From JAKJBL01 sp964461335 (GTDB taxonomy: Bacteria; Bacillota; Clostridia; Christensenellales; CAG-138), in contig CAYWTY010000015.1 of NCBI GenBank assembly GCA_964461335.1, positions 1-31,998 of the forward strand: 31,998 bases of DNA, given 5' to 3'. The first letter of the stretch is position 1, and the number at the start of each line of letters is the position of its first letter. This document shows positions 22,023-29,384 of the stretch, piece after piece. The notes below the pieces were generated by a model, which searched no databases, had not been told where the DNA came from, and saw nothing but the letters and a program-made list of their open reading frames with translations. Made by a program: the position numbers and the translations under genes.

Positions 22023-24017
22023 ATGCAAGATTCGACTTTTTACATCACAACCCCTATATATTACCCAAGTGACAAGCTGCATATAGGGCATGCATACTGC
22101 ACTGTTGCTGCTGATGCAATTGCGCGTTATAAGCGGCAATGCGGCTATGACGTATACTTTTTAACAGGCTCTGACGAGCATGGCCAAAAGATTGAGCGTG
22201 CAGCTAAAAGCAATAATGAAACGCCCAAGCAGTATGTTGATAGAATTGTAGCAAGCTTCATTACGCTTTGGAAGCTTTTAGACATAAGCAATGATGGCTT
22301 TGTGCGCACAACTGACGAGTATCATATAAAAAGCGTACAGCGGATTTTTAAAAAGCTCTATGAACAGGGCGACATATATAAATCCACTTACACAGGCCAT
22401 TACTGCACGCCTTGCGAGAGCTTCTGGCTTGAGCGGCAGCTTAAGGATGGCTGCTGCCCGGATTGCTCTAGGCCAACAGAGCTTGTTGAAGAAGAAAGCT
22501 ATTTTTTCCGCATGAGCAAGTATGCGCCAAGGCTTATAGAGCATATAAAAATGCACCCGGAATTTATTCAGCCGCCTGCGCGTGCAAACGAAATGCTTCA
22601 AAACTTCCTGCTCCCAGGGCTTGAGGATCTTTGCGTATCGCGCACAAGCTTTAAGTGGGGCATACCTGTTGATTTTGACGATAAGCATGTTGTTTATGTG
22701 TGGCTTGACGCGCTTTCAAACTATATTACAAAGCTCGGCTTTTATTCAAGTGATGATAGTCTCTACAAAAAGTACTGGCCTTGTGATATTCACCTTGTTG
22801 GCAAGGAAATTGTGCGCTTCCATACGATTATTTGGCCGATTATGCTTATGGCGCTTAATGAACCGCTCCCCAAGCAGGTGTTTGGCCATGGCTGGCTCGT
22901 GCTTGACGGTGGGAAGATGAGCAAATCAAAGGGCAATGTAGTTGACCCTGTTGCACTTTGCAACCGCTACGGAGTTGATGCTATACGTTACTTTTTGCTA
23001 AGGGAAGTGCCGTTTGGCTCAGACGGCGTGTTTTCAAATGAAGCGCTTATTTCCCGCATAAACAGCGACTTAGCAAATGACCTTGGCAACCTCCTCTCGC
23101 GCACAGTAGCAATGATAGAGAAATACTTCAACAGCCGTATTCCAACGCCTCTTGAAGATAATAACGAACTCGATGCAAACCTAAGGGCAGTTTGCCTTGG
23201 GCTAACTGAAGAAATCCGAAGCTATATGGATGAGCTTAAGCTGCCTGAAGCGCTTAGCGCAATTTTTAAGGTTGTGGATGCAAGCAACAAATATATTGAC
23301 TTAAATACGCCATGGGTTTTAGCAAAGGATGAAGCAAGCCTGCCCCGCCTTGGAACTGTGCTCTACCACCTTGCGGAAAGCCTGCGCTTTATTGGGGTTG
23401 CGCTTAAGCCCTTCCTCACAAGCACGCCGAATAAAATCTTTTTAAGCCTTGGCATAAACGATGCTGCTCTTAATACTTTACAAAGCCTAAAAACCTTCTT
23501 TGCGCTTAAGCCCGGTTCAACAGTAACTAAGGGCGAGCCAATTTTCCCGCGTATAGATGTTAAAAAGGAGCTCTTAGCGCTTGAGCAGAAGAGCCTTGAA
23601 AAAGCAGCTCAGAGCGAAACACAAGCGCAAGTGCAGCCAGCTATTGAAGAAAGCCTTGTAGAAAGCCTTGAAGAAAGCTTTGAAGAAAGCTTAATCGAAT
23701 ATGAGGATTTTGCAAAGCTCGATTTGCGCCTTGCAAAAGTTATTGCATGCGAAGAAGTGAAGCGCTCAAAATCGCTCCTTAAGCTTACATTAAAAGTTGG
23801 GGATAGCGAACGCACTGTACTCTCCGGCATAAAGAAGTGGTACAGCATAGAAACTCTAATAAATAAAACAGTTGTGCTTGTTGCAAACCTCAAGCCTATA
23901 AAACTTTGCAATATAGAAAGCAGGGGCATGATTCTTTGCGCAAGCGATGAAGGCGACGAACATTTAACAATAATTTCTCCAGAAGATGAGCTGCCTCATG
24001 GCACAAAGGTAAGGTAG
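22023..24017 (+). CDS. metG: Methionyl-tRNA synthetase
   Basis: A 664-aa class I aminoacyl-tRNA synthetase. HIGH is at 20-23, the zinc-knuckle CTPCESFW...CCPDC near 128-161, and KMSKS at 298-302. The anticodon-binding helical domain follows, then a charged, repetitive linker with four copies of an ESL/ESF-E-containing unit (about 537-560), and a C-terminal EMAP-II-like tRNA-binding OB fold (about 562-664) that dimerises the enzyme in bacteria. AAGGAGG precedes the ATG, directly after the T-box terminator. The gene is intact. tatD follows after 26 nt, the common Firmicutes order. Confidence 0.98.
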   Translation: MQDSTFYITTPIYYPSDKLHIGHAYCTVAADAIARYKRQCGYDVYFLTGSDEHGQKIERAAKSNNETPKQYVDRIVASFITLWKLLDISNDGFVRTTDEYHIKSVQRIFKKLYEQGDIYKSTYTGHYCTPCESFWLERQLKDGCCPDCSRPTELVEEESYFFRMSKYAPRLIEHIKMHPEFIQPPARANEMLQNFLLPGLEDLCVSRTSFKWGIPVDFDDKHVVYVWLDALSNYITKLGFYSSDDSLYKKYWPCDIHLVGKEIVRFHTIIWPIMLMALNEPLPKQVFGHGWLVLDGGKMSKSKGNVVDPVALCNRYGVDAIRYFLLREVPFGSDGVFSNEALISRINSDLANDLGNLLSRTVAMIEKYFNSRIPTPLEDNNELDANLRAVCLGLTEEIRSYMDELKLPEALSAIFKVVDASNKYIDLNTPWVLAKDEASLPRLGTVLYHLAESLRFIGVALKPFLTSTPNKIFLSLGINDAALNTLQSLKTFFALKPGSTVTKGEPIFPRIDVKKELLALEQKSLEKAAQSETQAQVQPAIEESLVESLEESFEESLIEYEDFAKLDLRLAKVIACEEVKRSKSLLKLTLKVGDSERTVLSGIKKWYSIETLINKTVVLVANLKPIKLCNIESRGMILCASDEGDEHLTIISPEDELPHGTKVR

Positions 24018-24043
24018 CCTTTAAAGAACTTAAAGGAGCTTCT

Positions 24044-24829
24044 ATGGAACTTTTCGACACACACGCGCACCTTCTTGATGAGCGCTTTGATATAGACCGC
24101 GATGCGCTTATAAGTTCGCTTGCAGATAAAGGCATTAAGCATGTGCTTGAAGCGTGCTGCTGTGCAGAGTTGGCGCAAGAAACAATTGCGCTTAGTGAAA
24201 AATACGACATTATTTATGCAAGCATAGGCACGCACCCACATGAGGTCTCTGCCATGAAGATAGAGCATTTAACGCTTTACAGGGAACTTCTAACTCATAA
24301 AAAGGCAGTTGCAGTTGGTGAAATAGGGCTTGACTACCACTATGACTTTAGCCCGAGGGATGTGCAAAAGCGCTGGTTTGTTGAGCAGCTTGAGCTTGCC
24401 ATTGAGCTTAAGCTCCCTGTGCTGCTCCATGTGCGCGAAGCGTTTAAAGATGCACTCGATATTCTAAAAAGCCATAAGTACGGGCTTTCTGGCGTTATGC
24501 ACTGCTTTAGCGGAAGCTATGAAGTTGCAAAGGAATGTTTAGATTTGGGCCTTTATATTGCATTTGGCGGCGCACTCACATTCCATAACGCAAGGCGGCC
24601 TGTTGAAATTGTAAAAAAGCTGCCTCTTGAGCGCCTGCTTATTGAAACCGACTGCCCGTATATGACGCCTGAGCCGCATAGAGGCAAGCGCAACGACCCC
24701 TCTATGGTGCGCTATGTGTGTGAACGCATAGCAGAACTATTAAACATAAGCGCAGAAGAAGCTGCAAGAATTACGCTTTTAAATGGGCGGGAATTGTTTA
24801 AGATACAAGGCTCAGCAGAAAAGGCTTAA
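24044..24829 (+). CDS. tatD: TatD-family metal-dependent DNase/hydrolase
   Basis: A 261-aa TIM-barrel hydrolase. Metal ligands are visible: DTHAHLLD (His7, His9), VGEIGLDY (Glu), LLHVREAF (His), GVMHCFSGS (His) and ETDCPYMTP (Asp). TatD proteins are 3'-5' exonucleases implicated in DNA repair and quality control; a role for this one is inferred. AAAGGAG precedes the ATG. It lies 26 nt after metG with no intervening terminator, so it is likely controlled by the same T-box. Confidence 0.95.
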   Translation: MELFDTHAHLLDERFDIDRDALISSLADKGIKHVLEACCCAELAQETIALSEKYDIIYASIGTHPHEVSAMKIEHLTLYRELLTHKKAVAVGEIGLDYHYDFSPRDVQKRWFVEQLELAIELKLPVLLHVREAFKDALDILKSHKYGLSGVMHCFSGSYEVAKECLDLGLYIAFGGALTFHNARRPVEIVKKLPLERLLIETDCPYMTPEPHRGKRNDPSMVRYVCERIAELLNISAEEAARITLLNGRELFKIQGSAEKA

Positions 24830-24878
24830 TATATTAAATCCCTAAGCGCATAAACCCCATTCCGCCTGCATGGTGAGC

Positions 24879-24906
24879 TTGACAAATATAATAAAACGCA
24901 TATACT
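24879..24906 (+). promoter_or_regulatory. Promoter of the TPP-riboswitch/thiT transcript
   Basis: Perfect TTGACA (24879-24884), 16-bp spacer, TATACT (24901-24906). It leaves an approximately 85-nt leader before the aptamer. Confidence 0.8.
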
Positions 24907-24998
24907 TTTTGTAGACCTTGAAAATTAAAGAAACAATGATTAAATGAAAAATGACGGACTGGCGGCGTTTCGAATTAATCAGCGTTTCTAAATACCTG

Positions 24999-25083
24999 CC
25001 GCTGGGGGCGCTAAACGGCATTTGCCGTGAAGCTGAGAATGACCCTTGGAACCTGTTTAGTTAATCCTAACGAAGGGAAGCGG
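24999..25083 (+). promoter_or_regulatory. TPP (THI-box) riboswitch aptamer
   Basis: The conserved cores CTGAGAATGACCC (25033-25045 region) and GAACCTGTTTAGTTAAT (25049-25065 region) followed by CGAAGGGAAGCGG identify a thiamin-pyrophosphate aptamer. P1 is closed by CCGCT at 24999 and AGCGG at 25079-25083. The optional P3 arm is the ACGGCATTTGCCGT hairpin. It sits directly upstream of a terminator and a thiamine transporter gene. Confidence 0.96.
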
Positions 25084-25094
25084 AAAAGCAAGTT

Positions 25095-25131
25095 AAGCGC
25101 CGTTTCTATTTTTTAGATTCGGCGCTTTTTT
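25095..25131 (+). terminator. Terminator of the TPP riboswitch expression platform
   Basis: AAGCGCCG (25095-25102) pairs with CGGCGCTT (25120-25127); inside, TCTA and TAGA can extend the stem. TTTT follows. Located between aptamer and thiT, it implies transcription-level OFF control by TPP. Confidence 0.88.
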
Positions 25132-25156
25132 GCTTATTTTGCTAGAAGGAGTAAAA

Positions 25157-25846
25157 ATGGAATTTTCACTTTTTGAAGAGCTTGGCAAGCTTAAGGGGCT
25201 TAGCGCGCTAATTCTGCTTTTTGCATGCGCGCTTACTGCAGGGCTTATTTATTTGCTTATTAAGGGAAGAAAGGGCATACGCGAGAAAGATGAGGTTTTG
25301 CCTATACAAGCGCAGGACCCTACGCTTAGCTTAGTCTATGGCGCGCTTTGCGTTGCGCTTTCGTTCATACTCTCATACCTGAGGCTTTTTAGAATGCCGC
25401 AGGGTGGCTCGCTTACAATTGCAAGCATGCTGCCTGTTGCACTTTACAGCCAGTGGTTCGGGCTAAAGCGCGGGCTTCTTGCAGGCGCTGCACTTGGGTT
25501 TTTAGAGCTTTTGCAGGATGCGTATATTGTGCATATATTCCAGCTTTTCCTTGATTACCCGCTTGCGTTTATGTGCGTTGGGCTTGCAGGGCTTTTCCCA
25601 AACAACCTGCCGCTTGGGCTTGTTGCAGGTGGGCTTGGGCGTATTCTTTGCTCAACGCTTTCAGGCGCAATCTTTTTTGCAGAGTTTAGCCCTGAGGGCA
25701 TGAACCCATGGGCATACTCGCTTGTTTACAATACCCTTGCCTTAGGGCCTGACCAGCTTATTTGCATTATACTTGCGCTAATGCCGCCTGTTAAGCGTGC
25801 AGTTGCGCTAATTGCGCCAAAGCTTAAGCCAAAGGAGAATGTTTAG
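25157..25846 (+). CDS. thiT: ThiT, thiamine-specific S component of an ECF transporter
   Basis: A 229-aa integral membrane protein that binds thiamine and works with the shared EcfA-EcfA'-EcfT module, which is not in this window. The core has the ThiT signature RMPQGGSLTIASMLPVALY and GLKRGLLAGAALGFLELLQD, and about six helices. It carries an additional N-terminal helix (about 17-38) and a charged linker, making it longer than the usual 180-200 aa. GAAGGAG sets the ATG at 25157; an in-frame upstream start lies within the riboswitch terminator and is rejected. The TPP riboswitch supports the thiamine assignment. Its 3' end overlaps the convergent phage-cassette gene by 4 nt. Confidence 0.93.
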   Translation: MEFSLFEELGKLKGLSALILLFACALTAGLIYLLIKGRKGIREKDEVLPIQAQDPTLSLVYGALCVALSFILSYLRLFRMPQGGSLTIASMLPVALYSQWFGLKRGLLAGAALGFLELLQDAYIVHIFQLFLDYPLAFMCVGLAGLFPNNLPLGLVAGGLGRILCSTLSGAIFFAEFSPEGMNPWAYSLVYNTLALGPDQLICIILALMPPVKRAVALIAPKLKPKENV

Positions 25847-26061
25847 TATTTGCTGCGCTTTTGCCTGCTTACTTCATGCTGGCTGCTTTTTGTGCTCCTT
25901 GCATGCCTGTTTTCAAAAGCAAGCAGCTTACCGCCTAATTGCTTTGGAGCGCCTGTTGAAAGAAAGTCGTCTTCAGCTTCAAGCTGCAAGGCTTCAAGCT
26001 CTACAATAACATCTGTAATTCTATTAAACAGCCTGTAGTAAAGCGTTTTATAATCTTCCAT
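25843..26061 (-). CDS. Small phage-associated protein of unknown function
   Basis: A 72-aa protein. The segment YKTLYYRLFNRITDVIVELE resembles a short helical motif commonly seen in small proteins of clostridial prophages and their host genomes; the remainder is helical and ends in a basic tail (RQKRSKY). No catalytic motif is visible. The ribosome binding site is weak (AGAGAG). It is the last gene of the phage cassette, separated from the holin by about 170 bp that include a TACTTTA/TAAAGTA inverted repeat, and overlaps thiT tail-to-tail by 4 nt. Confidence 0.55.
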   Translation of the reverse strand: MEDYKTLYYRLFNRITDVIVELEALQLEAEDDFLSTGAPKQLGGKLLAFENRHARSTKSSQHEVSRQKRSKY

Positions 26062-26233
26062 TTTAAACTCTCTAAAACTCTAATTTTTTGCCGCCTTTAC
26101 AAGCTTAAGCCAAGTTCAATTAAAAGTCGATAGCGAATAAAGGGGGAAAATAGCATACTTTAGCGCCTCTTAAAGTACCAAGTATAAAATAAAGAGGGCC
26201 CCAAATGCAACCCGTATTTCGAGCCCGAGTTCC

Positions 26234-26527
26234 TTACATATCCCTGTTTACTGTACCGCGTTTTGTTGTTGCAGCATCAAAAGTGCCATTTGCAGCTAAG
26301 GAAACTACAACAGCATTTATTAGGCTTAGCGTACCGGCTTCAAGCGTAAGGCCGTCTGTAAAAAGTGTGGCTAAAAGAAGCAGCACAACTGCAATAATGT
26401 AGCTAAAAAGCCTTATAGGGATGCGCTTTATGAAGCCGACCTCTTTCAAAAGCTGAGTAAAGAGCGTTGTAGCAAGGGTTGCGCCTGCATATGTAGCAAG
26501 TGAGCTCCATGTAAAAAATTCCGACAT
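26234..26527 (-). CDS. Putative phage holin-like membrane protein
   Basis: A 97-aa protein with hydrophobic segments at about 8-28, 38-58 and 66-85. The sequence SLATYAGATLATTLFTQLLKE followed by RLFSYIIAVVLLLLATLF resembles small membrane proteins found beside endolysins in clostridial phages. Position directly after the endolysin and XhlA-like genes supports a role in membrane permeabilisation during lysis. AGGAGG precedes the ATG. Confidence 0.65.
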   Translation of the reverse strand: MSEFFTWSSLATYAGATLATTLFTQLLKEVGFIKRIPIRLFSYIIAVVLLLLATLFTDGLTLEAGTLSLINAVVVSLAANGTFDAATTKRGTVNRDM

Positions 26528-26544
26528 ATATACCTCCTGTTTAT

Positions 26545-26760
26545 TTATGAATTAAAAAATCTGCCAAAAAACAGCCCTGCGCCTGCTGCAAGAAGCAGAT
26601 AAAGCACCTGGCCAAGAAGCGCCTCATAGCGCCTGCCGCCATGCCCCTCTAAGGCGCGAAGCCGCACTTCATGGTCTTCAAGCTTGCTAAGCGCAGTATC
26701 AAGCTTTATATCAATCCGCGCCAAGGTTTCTAAAACTTCTTGAATTCTTGCTTCCTCCAC
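26545..26760 (-). CDS. XhlA-like holin-associated protein
   Basis: A 71-aa protein with an amphipathic coiled coil (about 1-42, IQEVLETLARIDIKLDTALS and onward with heptad leucines) followed by one transmembrane helix (about 47-66). This is the layout of XhlA/hemolysin-XhlA proteins that assist holins. Start is GTG at 26760, 5 nt after GGAGGG. Eleven nt separate it from the endolysin stop codon, consistent with one operon. Confidence 0.7.
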   Translation of the reverse strand: MEEARIQEVLETLARIDIKLDTALSKLEDHEVRLRALEGHGGRRYEALLGQVLYLLLAAGAGLFFGRFFNS

Positions 26761-26771
26761 ACTTTCCCTCC

Positions 26772-27512
26772 TTAAACCCTGCTTAAGTATTTATTTATGC
26801 AAAAGCCGCGTAAGGCAGGCGCTAAATTATGGAGCACTACTTCTGCCCAAGTGTCCCCCATTGAAAGCACAAGGCATTCTTCACCTTTTTTGAGCCTGCC
26901 TATAACAAGGTACTCTGTTCCAGGGCCGCTCCTTAAGTGTACATATGTGTCGCCAGTATAATAATAAAGCACAGGGTGTGTTTCCTCAGGCAGAGTATCC
27001 GGGTTATCAAGCTTTGCGCGAAAGCTTACCATATCAAACCCAGGGCAAAGCGTTGGGTATGTGCCGCCTGAAGAAAGCCTGACTTCCCTATGCCCAAGCA
27101 CTGCTTCTTTTTTAAGCGAGTACCTTATCATTACATCGCGTACAAGCGCAAGGCACGCCTCAAGCTGGCTATTTGTGGGCATGCCCGCTCTACGCATATC
27201 CCCAATTAAGGCAATTGAAACAGAGCGGTCTGCTGCGCCAACTCCATTTATATCCTTAGTGAGGCTATTCTTAACTGCGCCATGTTCATAAATGAGCCCC
27301 CTGCCTTCAAAGATTTCGCCTTTTTCAGTAATGCCAAAGGAATAGCCTATGCCCTTATGTCTATTTACCCGTATGCGCCTTAAGTGCAGCGCCCTCCACT
27401 TTTCAATTGTCGAATAGTCGCCTACTGTATGGTGTATTTGTATATGGTCGGTATATTTGCGTACTGTTCTTGCAACCGGCCATATTAAGCCTGTATCAAT
27501 AATATTATGCAT
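26772..27512 (-). CDS. Phage endolysin: N-acetylmuramoyl-L-alanine amidase with SH3b domain
   Basis: A 246-aa peptidoglycan hydrolase. Residues about 5-165 are an Amidase_2/PGRP domain that cuts the bond between MurNAc and L-alanine; zinc ligands are the first His of IQIHHT, the His of LGHREV and Cys in LCPGF. Residues about 180-246 form an SH3b wall-binding domain (YVHLRSGPGTEYLVIGRLKKGE, then GFCINKYLSRV). No signal peptide is present, so export needs the holin. The ATG at 27512 is set by AAGGAGG 6 nt upstream; a longer in-frame option has no such site. The leader contains alternative hairpins (see 27526-27611). Confidence 0.9.
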   Translation of the reverse strand: MHNIIDTGLIWPVARTVRKYTDHIQIHHTVGDYSTIEKWRALHLRRIRVNRHKGIGYSFGITEKGEIFEGRGLIYEHGAVKNSLTKDINGVGAADRSVSIALIGDMRRAGMPTNSQLEACLALVRDVMIRYSLKKEAVLGHREVRLSSGGTYPTLCPGFDMVSFRAKLDNPDTLPEETHPVLYYYTGDTYVHLRSGPGTEYLVIGRLKKGEECLVLSMGDTWAEVVLHNLAPALRGFCINKYLSRV

Positions 27513-27525
27513 ATGAAACCTCCTT

Positions 27526-27571
27526 GGGTAATGCAAAATGCGCATATTACCCTCTTAATTCATAATATGCG
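27526..27571 (-). repeat. Overlapping alternative inverted repeats in the endolysin leader
   Basis: Arms CGCATATTA (27541-27549) and TAATATGCG (27563-27571) form one perfect 9-bp hairpin. Arms GGGTAAT (27526-27532) and ATTACCC (27546-27552) form another of 7 bp that uses part of the same sequence. The two are mutually exclusive in RNA. The second ends next to AAGGAGG, the endolysin ribosome binding site. Confidence 0.7.
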
Positions 27572-27585
27572 GATAGAAGTGTTTA

Positions 27586-27611
27586 TGTTATATTGATGTA
27601 TAAATATAACA
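27586..27611. repeat. Inverted repeat upstream of the endolysin (operator-like)
   Basis: Perfect 9-bp arms TGTTATATT (27586-27594) and AATATAACA (27603-27611) with an 8-bp spacer. Very AT-rich; could be an operator or part of a promoter inside the phage cassette. Confidence 0.65.
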
Positions 27612-27645
27612 CATTGAATTTGCTGTTTTATTTAGGCTTTTAAGT

Positions 27646-27843
27646 TTAAGAAGGGTATGCGCCGCATTCATACGCTTGCCCGCATTCGTCCCACATTGCA
27701 AGGCTTGGCTCCCAAGCGTTCTTTGAGACTAAGCTTATATAAAGCTTACCTCTATAATTCACAATAGCGCCAAACTTATATGCCTCATTTACATTTTTGG
27801 GCTGCTGCCAAATTTCCGGCTTTTTAGTTAAGTTGTTTTTCAT
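27646..27843 (-). CDS. Small carbohydrate-binding (CBM5/12-like) phage protein
   Basis: A 65-aa protein whose pattern W..P.NVNEAYKFGAIVNYRGKLYISLVSKN.WEPS...W fits a single ChiC/CBM5_12-like carbohydrate-binding module, often fused to phage tail fibres and chitinases. Here it is free-standing. The start lies 4 nt after the stop of the tail-protein gene with a modest ACGGAAG site, so translation is probably coupled. Wall or surface glycan binding is inferred. Confidence 0.65.
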   Translation of the reverse strand: MKNNLTKKPEIWQQPKNVNEAYKFGAIVNYRGKLYISLVSKNAWEPSLAMWDECGQAYECGAYPS

Positions 27844-27847
27844 ATTC

Positions 27848-29266
27848 TTAGCTTCCGTAAGCGCTAAGCGCAGCTTTTAGCTCAGGTAAATCTGCACAAA
27901 TTAAAATGCCTGTTGTAAACCACAAGCCGTCATAGGGCGAGCGGCAATAAAGGCTTATTTTATCCCCTGCAGAAAGGCTTACATCTATTGACCTTAAATC
28001 AGTAAACGTAGTCAGGCTCCCAGGGACATCTACCCCGTTCTTCATGAGCTTTGCTTCGCATGATGCGTAATATGTCATAAAGCCGAACTTGACCCTGTAT
28101 ACGCCCCCTCTTAAAGCTGTAAATGTGCTTGACTCAATTGCTATCCAGGCGCGGTTTGTGCCTGAGCTTAGCTTTACTGCGCTAAATATTACAGTATCGC
28201 CTGCTGTAACAGTATCTGATAGCGCAACACCAAGCTGCCCGCTAAGCATAAAAAAAGCGCCGTCTTGGCGCACTACCCGCACAACTTGGCCGGCCCGTAC
28301 TTTTGCCGCCTTTCCGTAAGCTTCCAAAAGCGGAGCAGAGCCAAGGCTGCACACATTGAGCGTTGGCGCCTCAGCGCTTTCATTAAAGCGAACAGTCCAA
28401 AGCATACCCTCAGCATATTCTTCAATTTGCGGTGTGCAGTTAAGTAGAAAGTCAGGCGCTGTGCCTTCTAGAGCTATAACGCTTAAGCTTGCCTTTATCG
28501 CGTTTAAGTCTTCGCTTTTAGCATAGTTAAAAGCCTCTTTGCCATTAAGCCTTTTTGAATCCTTTACTATGCCTTCGCCATATGCAAACTCTTCTTGCCG
28601 CATGTCGCCTGTGCCTGTGCCATCAAGCCCTTTTGAGGCTATAAGCAGCCAATAATTAGGCTCAGGCGGTGCAATGCTGCTGCAGCTTTTTATGCACAAA
28701 TACGTTGAGCCTAAAAAGGTAACCTTGTTCTTAGGTACATAGCTTTTGATAGAGCTATATTCTTCAAACAAAGAGGCAGCTTCATATTCAGCTTGCCGTA
28801 AAAGCTCAGCCTCTTGCACTTGTTCAAGCGCTTTGAACATTTTAACAAGCGCAGGCCATTCGTTTCGTGATAAAAGCGTTGTATCGCTTGCAATCCCCTT
28901 TTTGCACTTAAAGTTAAAGCGCGCGCTCGTTACAAGCACATCCTGCGCAGCACCGGAAAACACCAAAAGCTCGCATTCAACAAGCCCGGAGCTGAAGCTT
29001 GGCGGGTAAAGCTCCACAATAAGCCTGTTTGGGTTGAGGCTGTCAAGCTCAATGCCATTGCCTAAAGTATCCTGGCTTGCAGTACCGTTTGACTTTGAAA
29101 ACACAGCAAGCACCCTGCACCCGCGTAAATCTACAACTTCACCATCATCAGTAAGCGTAATTTCAAGCACATTGCCGCAGTCGCCTTCAACAACTTCAAA
29201 CTCGCGGTTGCTTGTTGGCCTTTTTAAGTCGAGTGCAATTTGAAAGCGTTTTTTAACATCAGCCAT
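27848..29266 (-). CDS. Phage baseplate/receptor-binding protein, BppU-like N-terminus
   Basis: A 472-aa structural protein. Residues about 5-125 resemble BppU_N, the baseplate-attachment domain of siphophages (RFQIALDLKRPTSNREFEVVEGD opening). A helical coiled coil spans about 140-172, then a CBM-like segment (YVPKNKVTFLGSTYLCIKS, ending YWLLIASKG) and a short collagen-like GLDGTGTGD. The last 120 residues (about 350-472) look like a C1q/TNF-type jelly roll (GDTVIFSAVKLSSGT, then NGVDVPGS and SLSAGDKISLYC), a common receptor-binding head. The order fits a trimeric fibre at the tail tip. GGGGAGA precedes the ATG. No other structural phage gene is upstream. Confidence 0.75.
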   Translation of the reverse strand: MADVKKRFQIALDLKRPTSNREFEVVEGDCGNVLEITLTDDGEVVDLRGCRVLAVFSKSNGTASQDTLGNGIELDSLNPNRLIVELYPPSFSSGLVECELLVFSGAAQDVLVTSARFNFKCKKGIASDTTLLSRNEWPALVKMFKALEQVQEAELLRQAEYEAASLFEEYSSIKSYVPKNKVTFLGSTYLCIKSCSSIAPPEPNYWLLIASKGLDGTGTGDMRQEEFAYGEGIVKDSKRLNGKEAFNYAKSEDLNAIKASLSVIALEGTAPDFLLNCTPQIEEYAEGMLWTVRFNESAEAPTLNVCSLGSAPLLEAYGKAAKVRAGQVVRVVRQDGAFFMLSGQLGVALSDTVTAGDTVIFSAVKLSSGTNRAWIAIESSTFTALRGGVYRVKFGFMTYYASCEAKLMKNGVDVPGSLTTFTDLRSIDVSLSAGDKISLYCRSPYDGLWFTTGILICADLPELKAALSAYGS

Positions 29267-29276
29267 ACTTCTCCCC

Positions 29277-29302
29277 TTAAAATAAAATAGGGCGCTGCCC
29301 TA
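29277..29302 (-). terminator. Hairpin with T tract between the LCP gene and the phage cassette
   Basis: On the minus strand TAGGGC-AGC-GCCCTA (29288-29302) is followed by TTTTATTTT, a compact rho-independent terminator after the LCP gene. The T tract runs straight into AAGGGGAGA, the ribosome binding site of the tail-protein gene, so it could also act as an attenuator for the cassette. Confidence 0.65.
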
Positions 29303-29384
29303 CGCCCAATTCTAACGCTATCACGTTTATTTTAAGTTTTGAAGCTGAGAACAGTTTTAAGATACTTTCTTAGAATATACTTAG

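Larger units (their letters stand above)
25843..29266 (-). mobile_element. Orphan phage-derived adhesion and lysis cassette
   Basis: Six minus-strand genes read in order: BppU-type tail/receptor-binding protein, small carbohydrate-binding protein, amidase endolysin with SH3 domain, XhlA-like protein, holin-like membrane protein and a 72-aa protein. This is the distal end of a typical siphophage late region. There is no capsid, portal, terminase, tape-measure, integrase or repressor gene: thiT lies on one side and an LCP gene on the other. No flanking direct repeats were identified. It may be a prophage remnant or a retained, domesticated module. Confidence 0.7.

Noticed and set aside
23620..23695. 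Repeated GAAGAAAGC-type units inside metG
   Set aside because: They encode an in-frame Glu/Ser/Leu-rich linker between the synthetase body and the tRNA-binding domain; not an independent repeat element.
26156..26177. TACTTTA/TAAAGTA inverted repeat downstream of the holin-like gene
   Set aside because: No T tract follows on either strand, so a terminator call is not supported; left only as a note.
26216..26234. TTTCGAGCCCGAGTTCC, resembling a tRNA T-arm and thus a possible phage attachment site
   Set aside because: No tRNA cloverleaf surrounds it and no second copy flanks the phage cassette; likely chance.
26205..26402. Plus-strand reading frame opposite the holin-like gene
   Set aside because: It is antisense to a gene with an AGGAGG site and clear membrane helices, and has no ribosome binding site of its own.
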